A stretch of 64,000 nucleotides of DNA from Pacificispira sp040217575. GTDB taxonomy: Bacteria; Pseudomonadota; Alphaproteobacteria; UBA8366; Aestuariispiraceae. Both the position numbers and the translations under genes were made by a program. Positions 1 through 8,659 of the stretch are shown here, piece after piece (position 1 is the stretch's first letter; every line of letters begins with the position of its first letter). The notes below the pieces were generated by a model, which searched no databases, had not been told where the DNA came from, and saw nothing but the letters and a program-made list of their open reading frames with translations. The stretch is taken from assembly GCA_040217575.1 (NCBI GenBank), contig JAVJPW010000004.1, positions 91,849 through 155,848 of the forward strand. Reading direction: 5' to 3'.

Positions 1-1328
1 CGCACAAACACATACTCACCGGGCTTGTAATCAAAACTCTTCGGCCGCTTCAGGCGAAGCCGGGTAACGTTAGACGGCATCGCCGTCATGGTGTCCAGCG
101 TCGCCGGCAGCCGTCCGCGCACCAGCCGAATACCCTGTTCGATAATGAAAAGTGCACCCGGCACGACAACCCATTGCCAATATGTCGGGTAGTGCACGAT
201 CAGAAATGCAAACCAGATCCAGAATAGCTGGTGGGTAAAGTAGAACAGTTCGAACAGGCCCTTGTCCCGCACGACCTTCAGGGCGCAGACCCACATGACG
301 ATGAATATCCCGATCAGCGTCAGGCCCGACCAGCCGACAGTCGACCTGATCAGGGAACCGTAAAGCATTTCACGGGTAAAAAAGTCCGGATCGACCATCG
401 TTTCATAGGCAGCGATAAACCCACCGATGTGGACAACCGCCAACAGGATCGCGGTGTGCCCGACGATGCGATGAAAATCGATCATGTGGTCCAGCGGAAG
501 CCATGGCCCGATCGGCGTACGGCGCAGATAGGTCCATGTCATGCGCAACATGCTGACCAGGACAATGACGCCATTCAGCTTCAATGCCGCCGCCGCACCG
601 AATGCGACTTGCGTCTGAAGGTCGGAGCCCATCATCGATTCCGCGATCATGCCGTCCCGGAACATCCAGATATTACCCGCCACGTAGGCAATCAGCAGCA
701 CAAGCCAGGGGCGGTCGTTTTCCCACAATCGCAGCACATAGTCGCCAAGCCCGCGAACACCGCGACCGGCACCGCGCCGATCCGCGGGAATGCGTTGGGG
801 AAGACGAAGCCACGTCGCCGATGTCGCGATCATCTGGTCGCGCAGGTCCGGGTGGGCGTCCAGACACGCCTTGAACTCGGCGAAACTGATGCCACCGCTT
901 TGGTCGGTATCGATGTTGGCAAACAGTGCGCGGCTCAACGCCTCAAGTTTGCCTTGTGAAATTTCCAGGCTGTGTTCGTTCAGGCTGCGGTCCAGGATAT
1001 GGGTCAGTTCGTTTTCGTCGACCGTCCCGTCCCCGTTAATGTCATGCAGGTCGAAAACGATTCGAAGTTTCTCTTCCGGCGTTCCTTCCACCAGGACTTT
1101 CGCGAACTCAATGAACTCCCAAACCGTCACATCGCCGCTGTCGTCGCGGTCAACCAGATTGAAGATACGTCGGGCATAATCTGCGTCGTTCAAACGCAGG
1201 CCGGCCTGAAGTTCATCAACGTCGATCCGTTCGTCCGTGCCCGCGATTTCCTTGAACCGTTCCTCGATATCTTCAAGCAACTGCGACGCAGAGCGGCCCG
1301 TTCTTACCTGTGATTCCGCTTTCGACAT
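1..1328 (-). CDS. EF-hand NADPH oxidase (NOX5-like), C-terminus beyond window
   Basis: The minus-strand frame is open from an ATG at 1328 to the window edge (442 residues seen). Three canonical EF-hand loops are visible: residues 60-71, 96-107 and 140-151, each with Asp/Asn/Ser at positions 1, 3 and 5 and Glu at 12. A ferric-reductase-like membrane domain follows (about 205-400). It has two histidine pairs spaced for two stacked haems: H286/H300 in the motif FHRIVGH...VVH, and H366/H379 in FTHQLFW...IVH. The visible sequence ends in the start of an FAD-binding barrel (KPGEYVFV). This order matches calcium-activated NOX5: cytosolic NADPH is oxidised and electrons cross the membrane to make superoxide. 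The NADPH-binding part is outside the window, so catalysis is inferred. A ferric reductase is the alternative, but the EF-hands and the second-pair context favour NOX. Confidence 0.88.
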   Translation of the reverse strand, partial: MSKAESQVRTGRSASQLLEDIEERFKEIAGTDERIDVDELQAGLRLNDADYARRIFNLVDRDDSGDVTVWEFIEFAKVLVEGTPEEKLRIVFDLHDINGDGTVDENELTHILDRSLNEHSLEISQGKLEALSRALFANIDTDQSGGISFAEFKACLDAHPDLRDQMIATSATWLRLPQRIPADRRGAGRGVRGLGDYVLRLWENDRPWLVLLIAYVAGNIWMFRDGMIAESMMGSDLQTQVAFGAAAALKLNGVIVLVSMLRMTWTYLRRTPIGPWLPLDHMIDFHRIVGHTAILLAVVHIGGFIAAYETMVDPDFFTREMLYGSLIRSTVGWSGLTLIGIFIVMWVCALKVVRDKGLFELFYFTHQLFWIWFAFLIVHYPTYWQWVVVPGALFIIEQGIRLVRGRLPATLDTMTAMPSNVTRLRLKRPKSFDYKPGEYVFV

Positions 1329-1405
1329 ATGTGACCCCGCACCGCCCCAATTAACCATCCGCCGCGATGGTATCAGATTCCGGCCCACGCTTTGATTAGC
1401 AATGA

Positions 1406-1434
1406 TTGCCCTGAATCCGATTATCTCTTAATCT
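1406..1434 (+). promoter_or_regulatory. Candidate sigma-70-type promoter for the cytochrome c gene
   Basis: TTGCCC at 1406-1411 and TAATCT at 1429-1434 are separated by 17 bases. The start site would fall at about 1441, almost on the ATG at 1442, and no Shine-Dalgarno sequence precedes that ATG. The transcript could therefore be leaderless. Prediction by eye only. Confidence 0.3.
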
Positions 1435-1441
1435 TTGTCAC

Positions 1442-1813
1442 ATGATGATACGATCCATTGCAACTGCCGCGGCGATGCTTGTTGTCAGCATCGTCGGCGC
1501 GAATGCCCAGGATGTCAGCGGCGACCCGACGCGCGGACAGGCATTGATGACCGAAATGCAGTGCCCCCGCTGCCACGGAACCGATGGCAAGGGCCGGTCC
1601 GACACACCGGGTGTCCCGCGGATTGATGGTCAGTATGAGACATACCTGATCAATCAGCTTTTTAATTTCCGCGACGGCCGCCGCCCTCACCGGTTCATGG
1701 AAGCCTATGCCAGTAGGCTGGACGGACAGACCGTGCGGGATCTGGCCGCCTTCTATGCCTGTCAGGGGGATGCGACGGCGGCGGATATGGATCGCTGCGC
1801 ACCTGTGCGCTGA
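1442..1813 (+). CDS. Periplasmic class I c-type cytochrome
   Basis: This is a 123-residue secreted monohaem cytochrome. An N-terminal signal peptide (about residues 1-22, ending in Ala-Asn-Ala) is followed by the haem-attachment motif CPRCH at 41-45. M86 in RFMEAYASRL is placed as the distal ligand, as in the c553/c4 group, whose members shuttle electrons in the periplasm. A second ATG follows the first directly. The gene stands alone between the divergent NADPH oxidase and a secreted protein gene 15 bases downstream. The electron partner cannot be told from sequence. Confidence 0.85.
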   Translation: MMIRSIATAAAMLVVSIVGANAQDVSGDPTRGQALMTEMQCPRCHGTDGKGRSDTPGVPRIDGQYETYLINQLFNFRDGRRPHRFMEAYASRLDGQTVRDLAAFYACQGDATAADMDRCAPVR

Positions 1814-1828
1814 CCGAAAGGGACTTCG

Positions 1829-2317
1829 ATGCAGGCAAAGGTCATCCTTACAGCAACCCTTGCAGCGCTGGCGTTTACCGTCCTTGCATCCGGCGATTCC
1901 CGCGCCCTGGAATGTGACGAACGCAACCCGGACTATTGCACCACCTGTGAAGAGGTGCGTCGGGCCTACAGCGGGCAGGATGTGAACATCACCCAGGTGC
2001 GGGGCCGTTCGGTCTGGACGCCGCTGTATGCTGCCTATTTCAGGGGCTGCCTGGAACTCGCCCAGTCCTACCTGGAACGTGGGGCATTGCCCCAGATCGG
2101 TGGCATGGAAGGGGACATGCTGGCCACGGTCATATCCTGGGACCGCTGGGAAGTACCGGAACGCGGTGAATGGGTCGAATTGCTGGTGAATGCCGGTGCC
2201 CGTCTGGATGAACCGCCGATCACACAGCGCACCACCCGCGAACGCCTGATGCAGGAATATGGCCAGCGACAGGATATCATGCAGCTTATCGATATTGCCG
2301 AACAGGCGGGCGGCTGA
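1829..2317 (+). CDS. Secreted protein with ankyrin-like helical repeats
   Basis: A 162-residue protein with a signal peptide (about 1-26). Two helix-turn-helix units resemble degenerate ankyrin repeats: TPLYAAYFRGCLELAQSYLERGA, shortened here to its key residues TPLxxAxxxGxxxxxxxLLxxGA, and a later WVELLVNAGARLDEP. Four cysteines near the N-terminus of the mature protein (CDERNPDYCTTC plus one later Cys) could form disulphides. It lies 15 bases after the cytochrome c stop and is probably co-transcribed. Function unknown; a binding role is inferred from the fold only. Confidence 0.7.
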   Translation: MQAKVILTATLAALAFTVLASGDSRALECDERNPDYCTTCEEVRRAYSGQDVNITQVRGRSVWTPLYAAYFRGCLELAQSYLERGALPQIGGMEGDMLATVISWDRWEVPERGEWVELLVNAGARLDEPPITQRTTRERLMQEYGQRQDIMQLIDIAEQAGG

Positions 2318-2358
2318 TCCACTGGGCGCATCCGCGCCATGAAAATCTGGAAAGACCA

Positions 2359-3339
2359 ATGACCATGAGAACCGTTTCGTTCGGCAGAACGGGCTTGTCC
2401 GTTTCCAACCTTTGTTTCGGCACCATGACTTTCGGCGGCGAAGCCGATGCGAAGACGTCAGAAGAAATCTACAGCGCCTGCCGTGACGCAGGGATCACGT
2501 TCTTTGACTGCGCGAACCTCTACAACGGCGGACGGTCGGAAGAAATCCTGGGGGACCTGATCGCGTCCGAGCGGGACGAACTGGTGATTACCAGCAAGGT
2601 CGGCATGCGGTTTTCCAGCGCCAGCGCGCTCAATCGCGGTGGCAACAACCGACGGCATATCCTGATGTCGGTCGAAAACAGCCTGCGGCGTCTGAAGACG
2701 GACCGCCTGGACGTTCTTTTCCTGCACCGCTGGGACGACGACACACCGTTGGAAGAAAGTCTTCGCGCGTTGGAAGACTTGGTGCGGGCCGGCAAGGTCA
2801 TCCATACCGGCGTCAGCAACTTCACGTCCTGGCAGACAGCGACCGCGCTTGGCATTCAACGACGGAACGGATGGCAGGCGTTCGACGTGATCCAGCCCAT
2901 GTACAACCTGATAAAGCGTCAGGCAGAGGTCGAAATTCTGCCGCACGCAATGGCCGAAGGTCTGGCGGTTATTTCCTACGGGCCCAACGCCGGCGGCGTC
3001 CTGACCGGAAAATATCGTGGCAGCAAAGTACCGGAAGGGGTGCGTCTGGACCTGAACAAAGGATATGCAAAGCGGTATGCCGACGACTACTACATGACGA
3101 CCGCGTCGGCGTTCGTCGAACTCGCGGATGAGATCGGTATGCATCCGGTTACCCTTGCGGTCGCTTGGGCCGCGCACCACCCGGCAATCACCTGCCCGAT
3201 TATCGGCGCGCGCAATGTGGAACAGCTGAAGCCGTCGCTTGCAGCAGCCGACTTCGAAATGACGGATGCGCTTTACGATCGGATTACCGCATTGACGCGT
3301 CCCCTTCCTTCCCCGACCGACCGGGATGAAGAAGGATGA
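2359..3339 (+). CDS. Aldo/keto reductase
   Basis: A 326-residue NADPH-dependent oxidoreductase of the AKR superfamily (YhdN/Tas-type). The catalytic tetrad is visible: D50 and Y55 in FFDCANLYNGG, K80 in ITSKVG and H123 in LFLHRWD. The cofactor-binding C-terminal end is present (PIIGARNVEQL). Length fits the family. The physiological carbonyl substrate is unknown. Its stop overlaps the start of the next gene (ATGA), so the reductase and the DMT exporter are translationally coupled. Confidence 0.9.
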   Translation: MTMRTVSFGRTGLSVSNLCFGTMTFGGEADAKTSEEIYSACRDAGITFFDCANLYNGGRSEEILGDLIASERDELVITSKVGMRFSSASALNRGGNNRRHILMSVENSLRRLKTDRLDVLFLHRWDDDTPLEESLRALEDLVRAGKVIHTGVSNFTSWQTATALGIQRRNGWQAFDVIQPMYNLIKRQAEVEILPHAMAEGLAVISYGPNAGGVLTGKYRGSKVPEGVRLDLNKGYAKRYADDYYMTTASAFVELADEIGMHPVTLAVAWAAHHPAITCPIIGARNVEQLKPSLAAADFEMTDALYDRITALTRPLPSPTDRDEEG

Positions 3340-4232
3340 CCGACCGCGGCACACTGGAATCCTATGCGCTTCTGACTGCGACGACACTGTGCTGGGGCCT
3401 GAACGCGGTTTTCAGCAAGATGGCCGTCGGCGAAGTATCCCCAATGATGGTCGTGCTTGGCCGGTGGGTCGGCGTCATGCTGCTTTGTCTTATCTTCCTG
3501 CGCCCGAAGTTGATCCGGGATTGGCCTGTCCTGAAACAACATCTGCCGTTTCTGGCTGCGATGGGTGCGATCGGGTTCACCGGATTCAATGCCTTTTTCT
3601 ATATCGCCGCCCACAGCACCACCGCCCTGAACATCGGCATATTGCAGGGGTCAATTCCGGTGTTCGTGCTGGTGGGTGCCTGGATAGTTTACCGCCGTCC
3701 GATCGTCCCGGTTCAGGTGATCGGCGTGCTGATTACCATGGCCGGCGTCATCATCATCGGTACGCACGGCAGCCTTAGTCGGCTTGCCAGCCTGGCCTTC
3801 AACCATGGGGACCTGCTAATGCTGGTCGCCTGCTTGTTCTACGCCAGCTACACGGTCGGGCTCCAGCGTCGGCCCCAGGTCTCGCCGCTCAGCATATTCG
3901 GTGTGATGGCGTCGGCCGCGTTCGTCGTATCCATTCCACTTGCGGTCAGCGAGGCGGTCTGGGGCGCCTTCCAGATTCCGACGATGAAAGGATGGACCAT
4001 CATAGCGTTGATCGCGGTCCTGCCATCTTTCATTGCCCAGATTTTTTTCATTCAAGGGGTGGACCGTATCGGCGCGGGCCGGGCCGGTATTTTCGTCAAT
4101 CTGGTGCCAATTTTTGCGGCAGGACTGGCGGTGTTGATCCTGGGGGAAGACTTCCGGTTCTACCACGCCGCCGCCATTGCACTGGTGCTGTTCGGCATCT
4201 TCCTGTCGGAACGCTTCAAACCGGCCGGTTAG
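3336..4232 (+). CDS. DMT-superfamily (EamA) transporter
   Basis: A 298-residue, ten-helix inner-membrane protein built of two EamA repeats. The first (about 8-140) begins ATTLCWGLNAVFSKMAVGE, and the second (about 150-295) ends in a FRFYHAAAIALVLFGIFLSE helix. Members export metabolites or amino acids. The start ATG overlaps the aldo/keto reductase stop by four bases. About 110 AT-richer bases follow before the ABC transporter operon; they hold no clear terminator. Confidence 0.88.
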   Translation: MTDRGTLESYALLTATTLCWGLNAVFSKMAVGEVSPMMVVLGRWVGVMLLCLIFLRPKLIRDWPVLKQHLPFLAAMGAIGFTGFNAFFYIAAHSTTALNIGILQGSIPVFVLVGAWIVYRRPIVPVQVIGVLITMAGVIIIGTHGSLSRLASLAFNHGDLLMLVACLFYASYTVGLQRRPQVSPLSIFGVMASAAFVVSIPLAVSEAVWGAFQIPTMKGWTIIALIAVLPSFIAQIFFIQGVDRIGAGRAGIFVNLVPIFAAGLAVLILGEDFRFYHAAAIALVLFGIFLSERFKPAG

Positions 4233-4341
4233 CCCCGTCGACCGGTGCCATTCCCTTAGATTTCCTGATCAATTAGCGTTTGACGAAGGCGACAAGTTGG
4301 GGCAAGCCAATTGTCATAAATAAATCACAGGGAAGCTTCGC

Positions 4342-5109
4342 GTGTCGGAACCGGTTCTGATCGCCGAAGACATTTACAAGAGCTTCGGGGACCTTGAGGT
4401 CCTGAAGGGCTTGTCTCTCGCCGCATCGGTCGGCGACGTTATTTCAATCCTCGGATCGTCCGGTTCGGGGAAGTCTACCTTTCTGCGCTGCATCAACTTT
4501 CTGGAAACCCCGAACAGCGGTCGCATCGTCGTCGATGGAGAAGAAGTCCGCGTTCGTTCAAACCGGTTGGGCCAGCCCACCGGCGCGGATCCGAAACAGA
4601 TTCAGCGCCTGCGATCCCAACTTGGCATGGTCTTCCAGCAGTTCAATCTTTGGGCTCATTTGACCGTGCTTCAAAACGTGACCGAAGGTCCGATCCACGT
4701 CCTCAAGCGCCCCAAGGCGGAGGTTGAGGAGGAAGGAATGGAAATCCTGGCGAAGGTCGGCATTTCCGAAAAGCACGCACAATACCCGGCACAGCTTTCC
4801 GGCGGCCAGCAACAGCGCGTTGCGATCGCGCGCGCCCTTGCCATGAAGCCGAAGGTCCTATTGTTCGATGAGCCGACAAGTTCGTTGGACCCGGAACTGG
4901 TGGGTGAGGTTCTGGCCGTGATGAAGGACCTGGCCAAGGAAGGCCGAACCATGATCGTCGTCACGCACGAAATGGGTTTTGCCCGCGAAGTTTCCTCCAA
5001 GACCATCTTCCTGCACCAGGGAAGGGTTGAAGAGGAAGGAACCCCTGCCGAGGTATTCGGCAACCCCCGATCCGCGCGCTGTCGGGCGTTTCTGCAAAGC
5101 GCGCTTTAA
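4342..5109 (+). CDS. Polar amino-acid ABC transporter, ATP-binding subunit (HisP/GlnQ-like)
   Basis: A 255-residue ATPase that energises amino-acid uptake. Walker A is GSSGSGKST (38-46), the signature is LSGGQQQR, Walker B is VLLFDEPTSSLD, and the switch His is in VVTHEMGFA. The start is GTG at 4342, eight bases after a CAGGGAAG ribosome site. A 20-residue insertion after the first beta-sheet (RVRSNRLGQPTGADPKQIQR, similar to HisP) suggests the basic amino-acid/opine group. It leads an operon with binding protein and two permeases. Confidence 0.93.
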   Translation: MSEPVLIAEDIYKSFGDLEVLKGLSLAASVGDVISILGSSGSGKSTFLRCINFLETPNSGRIVVDGEEVRVRSNRLGQPTGADPKQIQRLRSQLGMVFQQFNLWAHLTVLQNVTEGPIHVLKRPKAEVEEEGMEILAKVGISEKHAQYPAQLSGGQQQRVAIARALAMKPKVLLFDEPTSSLDPELVGEVLAVMKDLAKEGRTMIVVTHEMGFAREVSSKTIFLHQGRVEEEGTPAEVFGNPRSARCRAFLQSAL

Positions 5110-5138
5110 CCGTAGGGTAGAAAACAGGGAGACATCCT

Positions 5139-5870
5139 ATGATCAAATTGAAGCATCTGGCAGGCGCTTTGGCACTGGCGGGCCTGACCGCCGGCCCGGC
5201 CATGGCGGACACGGTTCGTCTGGGCACGGAAGGCGCCTATCCCCCGTACAACTTCATTGACGACAATGGTGAAGTCGCCGGGTTCGAACGGGACCTGGGC
5301 GATGAACTCTGCAAACGCGCGGAACTGGATTGCGTCTGGGTCACCAACGACTGGGACAGCATCATCCCGAACCTGGTTTCCGGCAACTATGACGCCATCA
5401 TCGCGGGCATGTCCTACACCGAAGAACGCGACCAGGTCATCGACTTCACTGAAGCCTACATCCCGGCAAGCGAATCCTACTATGTCGCCTTGGCCGGAAT
5501 GGACGTTGACGTGACAAGCGGCGTCATCACGGCACAGGTCAACACGATCCAGGCTGGCCATGTTGCCGCTTCGGGCGCCACGCTGGTGGAATTCGCGACG
5601 CCGGACGAGACGATCGCCGCGGTCCGCAACGGCGAAGCCGATGCGGTTCTGGCCGATGACGACTACCTGCAGCCCATCGTGGATGAGAGCAACGGCGAGC
5701 TTGAAATTGTCGAACGGGTTCGCCTCGGCGGCGGGGTCGCCATGGGCATTCGCGAAAGCGACGGCGAACTGCGTGAGAAAATGACCGCCGCCATTCAGTC
5801 CATGAAAGCGGACGGCACGCTGAACGCACTGCTTGCAGAGTGGTTCGGCGAAGACCCTCCGCAGTGGTAA
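5139..5870 (+). CDS. Periplasmic amino-acid-binding protein of the ABC transporter
   Basis: A 243-residue family 3 solute-binding protein. It has a signal peptide ending AMA-D at about residue 23, then the ligand-contact strand RLGTEGAYPPYNF, the VAGFERDLGDELC motif and the SYTEERDQVIDFTEAY segment typical of the lysine/arginine/ornithine and histidine binders. It captures substrate in the periplasm and docks on the HisQ/HisM-type permeases. The exact ligand cannot be read from the sequence. Confidence 0.92.
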   Translation: MIKLKHLAGALALAGLTAGPAMADTVRLGTEGAYPPYNFIDDNGEVAGFERDLGDELCKRAELDCVWVTNDWDSIIPNLVSGNYDAIIAGMSYTEERDQVIDFTEAYIPASESYYVALAGMDVDVTSGVITAQVNTIQAGHVAASGATLVEFATPDETIAAVRNGEADAVLADDDYLQPIVDESNGELEIVERVRLGGGVAMGIRESDGELREKMTAAIQSMKADGTLNALLAEWFGEDPPQW

Positions 5871-5886
5871 GGCACTAGACGTAGGC

Positions 5887-5910
5887 GGGGCGGATCACAG
5901 GATCCGCCCC
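5887..5910 (+). promoter_or_regulatory. Intercistronic stem-loop between binding protein and permease genes
   Basis: The arms GGGGCGGATC and GATCCGCCCC form a perfect 10-bp stem around an ACAG loop. It lies 17 bases after the binding-protein stop and 38 before the first permease. The following bases (GTTCGTCTTTCC) are not a clean U-tract. I read it as a 3' mRNA stabiliser or partial terminator, which would make binding protein in excess of permease. Confidence 0.7.
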
Positions 5911-5948
5911 GTTCGTCTTTCCGGTCGCGCTTCCCGGTAATCCCCGAC

Positions 5949-6803
5949 ATGTTTGAATTCTGCACCGAGCCTGACACGCTGGAATCTCTGTCCTGGCTTG
6001 CGTGCTATCTGACAACGCCGAAGCATGGGCTTTTCTACCTTAGCTTCATTACCGTCATTGGATTGTTGCTGGCCGCGGTTGGTCCGATTCTGGTTCTGGG
6101 CCTACTTGGGGCTCTCGCCAAGCGTTCGGCACTGTTTCCGGTCCGTTGGCTGGGTTCGCTCTATACAACCATGGTGCGCGGCATTCCCGACATCGTCTTT
6201 TTCCTGTTCGTGCCGATCGCACTGGACCAGGGGATAGAATATGTACGCCACGTGGTCCTATGTCCCGAAGCGGAAGGTTCTGTCTGGGTCGGCAATGACT
6301 TCGTCGTTTGCGCCGCGGCCAAAGCGCCCTTGTCGACCGCGGCACCATGGGTCCACGATACATACGGATTTATTTTGGCGCTGATTGCCTATGCCATCGT
6401 TTTCGGTGCCTTCGCCGCCAATATCATCGACGGTGCCTTGCGCGCGGTGCCCAAGGGTCAGCTTGAGTCCGCAAATGCGATCGGGATGAGCCCGTTTCAG
6501 GTCCTATGGCGCATCCATCTGCCGCAGATGTGGATCTATGCCCTGCCCGGCCTGTCGAACCTATGGATGATCCTGATCAAGGCAACGCCGCTCCTGTTCC
6601 TTTTGGGGGTGGAAGACATCGTCTATTGGGCCCGCGAACTGGGCGGCATGAAGACCCAGGCCTATGATTATCCTCACCCGGACTGGCGCGTTTGGTACTT
6701 TGGCGGTCTGCTTGTCTTCTATCTGGGCCTGACCTGGATCAGCCAGATCGGCTTTGACCGCCTGACGGCCCGCGTGTCCCGCGGCATGGCGATATCCCGA
6801 TGA
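5949..6803 (+). CDS. Amino-acid ABC transporter permease (HisQ-like)
   Basis: A 284-residue inner-membrane subunit with about five helices. The EAA loop that contacts the ATPase is visible (GALRAVPKGQLESANAIGMS). An extra periplasmic segment with two cysteines (VVLCPEAEGSVW...FVVCAAAK) makes it longer than the usual 230-residue HisQ; a disulphide there is inferred. Its stop overlaps the next permease start (ATGA). Confidence 0.92.
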   Translation: MFEFCTEPDTLESLSWLACYLTTPKHGLFYLSFITVIGLLLAAVGPILVLGLLGALAKRSALFPVRWLGSLYTTMVRGIPDIVFFLFVPIALDQGIEYVRHVVLCPEAEGSVWVGNDFVVCAAAKAPLSTAAPWVHDTYGFILALIAYAIVFGAFAANIIDGALRAVPKGQLESANAIGMSPFQVLWRIHLPQMWIYALPGLSNLWMILIKATPLLFLLGVEDIVYWARELGGMKTQAYDYPHPDWRVWYFGGLLVFYLGLTWISQIGFDRLTARVSRGMAISR

Positions 6804-7642
6804 CCGCGTGTCTGGACACATTGCAGGCTTACGCCTTTCGTTCTCTGGGGTTCGGCGAACGCCTACTGCCGAAAGAAGGGATCACGCTGTGCGATCAGTT
6901 CGTCCTGATCGGATCCGGCATGATCTGGAACCTGTATTTCGCGATACTGGCGGTACTGATGGGCTTCTGGTTCGCAACCGCCCTGGCGGTCGGCAAAGCA
7001 AGCGACCGGAAACTTTTCAGCATCCCCTGCAAGGGCTTCATCTACATCTTTCGCGGCTCGCCCCTCTTCATCCAGTTCTTCTTCGCATATGAGATTTTTA
7101 CGCAAGTGCCACGCCTGACCGGCGAATGGGACCTGGGATTCATGGTTCTGACGGTTGAAACGGGCTGGCTGACCCGCGCCTGGCTGGGTGCGCTGATCGT
7201 CCTGTTCCTAAATACCTCCGCCTATACGGCAGAGATTTTCTATGGCGCGTTGCGCGCAGTGCCCAAGGGCGACCTGGAAGCCGCAGATTCCATCGGCATG
7301 TCCGCGTCTCAGAAATTCTGGCGCATCACCTGGCCGACGATGCTGCGCCTTGCCTGGCCGTCCTACACGAACGAAGCGATCTTCCTTTATCACGCGACGG
7401 CGCTGGTCTTCTTCTCAAGCTTCCCGGCCTGGCGGCAACAAGCGGATGCTCTCTATTACGCGAACTATTTCGCGGAACAGACCTTCAATCCGTTCGTGTC
7501 CTATCCGATTGTGGCGCTGTTCTTCATTGTCGGCACGGTGATGATCATCCAGGTCTTCGGCATTGCCAACAAACGCCTGAACCGGCATCTGGCGCCCGAA
7601 CAGCGCCGGAAGTTGAAGATCCGCCCGCAGCTGATCCGCTAG
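6800..7642 (+). CDS. Amino-acid ABC transporter permease (HisM-like)
   Basis: A 280-residue inner-membrane permease, partner of the preceding one. It has a clear EAA motif (GALRAVPKGDLEAADSIGMS), a short substrate-pathway motif IFRGSPLFIQFFF, and hydrophobic segments at about 35-60, 90-110, 130-150, 195-215 and 235-260. It is the last gene of the four-gene operon. Its TAG shares four bases with the stop of the convergent glyoxalase-like gene. Confidence 0.92.
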   Translation: MTACLDTLQAYAFRSLGFGERLLPKEGITLCDQFVLIGSGMIWNLYFAILAVLMGFWFATALAVGKASDRKLFSIPCKGFIYIFRGSPLFIQFFFAYEIFTQVPRLTGEWDLGFMVLTVETGWLTRAWLGALIVLFLNTSAYTAEIFYGALRAVPKGDLEAADSIGMSASQKFWRITWPTMLRLAWPSYTNEAIFLYHATALVFFSSFPAWRQQADALYYANYFAEQTFNPFVSYPIVALFFIVGTVMIIQVFGIANKRLNRHLAPEQRRKLKIRPQLIR

Positions 7643-8520
7643 CCGCGCTGTTCAAAGGCAAAGAACAGTCCGCTTTCCGGATGCGGATGCGTGACCAGCC
7701 TCCCGTTTATTCGCACGAACTCGACGCTGTTTCGCGTGAACAGTGCCTCCACCGCCGAAAGATCGCCGGTTTCGAACACCAGCCCTCTGTGCCCCAGTTC
7801 GCGGTCATCGCCGCTTTCAGCCACGCCGAATTCCCGCGCCAGAAATTTGCACGGCACGATTGATGTGCGGCCGTTCGGGAACAGGCAATCCACCGCCCCT
7901 CTCGTCATTCGAACCGCGTTCGGATCCACCAGTTCTTTCAGAAATCCTTCAAAGACAGCGGGGTCCGGTGCAGTGGAATACGCATGTTTTGCGCCCAGCA
8001 CGCCGTTTTCATGGTCCAGCAGCGACGTCCGGTCGACCGCCGGGACGACGATATCCTGGCAGGAGAAGTAGAATGCGGACGGCCCGGCCGGATGCGTCGC
8101 AAAGGAAAGCCTTGCGGAAACCGTGTCCAACGTTCCGTCCGGGCGTTCGAAGTCCCGTGAAAAGGCGACGATGTCACCGCCGGACACACCGTTTGTCACG
8201 AAACGGCCATGGTCCGCATCCGCGTCCGTCGATGTCACAACGATGTGGGAAAACCCGTAATCACCCTTGGCCATCCGAAACATGGCGTCATTCTTGACGA
8301 AGGTGTTTCCTTCGCCGGCGGCACGGGAATACGTCGCCGGATTCTGCACCGCCAGGGTTTCGATCATCGGGCCGTCACGGAAGTACATATTCGCATTGTA
8401 GGTGCCGAACGGGTGAACCCCGTCCGGTGCTACGGTGAAACCCAGTTTCCGGTACCTTTCCCGCGCGAGGGACAGGCTGCCGGCAACCAGCACGTAATGA
8501 TCAATCGAACGCACTTCCAT
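7639..8520 (-). CDS. VOC/glyoxalase-like domain protein
   Basis: A 293-residue protein whose start MEVRSIDHYVLV and the segment YRKLGFTVAPDGVHPFGTYN are typical of the glyoxalase-like fold (Glyoxalase_3 type). A second half, about 160-290, looks like a second VOC unit. I chose the ATG at 8520 because CGGAAAG lies seven bases upstream; a GTG at 8595 would add 25 residues lacking family similarity. The reaction is unknown. The gene converges on the amino-acid permease with overlapping stops. Confidence 0.8.
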   Translation of the reverse strand: MEVRSIDHYVLVAGSLSLARERYRKLGFTVAPDGVHPFGTYNANMYFRDGPMIETLAVQNPATYSRAAGEGNTFVKNDAMFRMAKGDYGFSHIVVTSTDADADHGRFVTNGVSGGDIVAFSRDFERPDGTLDTVSARLSFATHPAGPSAFYFSCQDIVVPAVDRTSLLDHENGVLGAKHAYSTAPDPAVFEGFLKELVDPNAVRMTRGAVDCLFPNGRTSIVPCKFLAREFGVAESGDDRELGHRGLVFETGDLSAVEALFTRNSVEFVRINGRLVTHPHPESGLFFAFEQRG

Positions 8521-8600
8521 ATCAGCTTTCCGAAGGGATGCGGCAAGGGTTGACCGGACTTTGGTGGTTCGGTCGGTAGAAGTCAAAGAAGGCACATTGA

Positions 8601-8630
8601 TTGACAGGCTTTACATGCCGTGACTAGCCT
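8601..8630 (+). promoter_or_regulatory. Candidate promoter of the CoA-transferase operon
   Basis: A perfect -35 TTGACA (8601-8606) is followed after 17-18 bases by a weak -10 (CTAGCCT, 8624-8630). It lies 30 bases before the proposed ATG at 8660 and just outside the divergent glyoxalase-like gene. The poor -10 suggests activator dependence. Confidence 0.4.
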
Positions 8631-8659
8631 TTGTCATCGGTTGGGTGGGAGCAATGTCG

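Noticed and set aside
231..959. Plus-strand 242-residue ORF
   Set aside because: It is the mirror of the NADPH oxidase membrane domain on the other strand; it shows no domain and the opposite frame is clearly coding.
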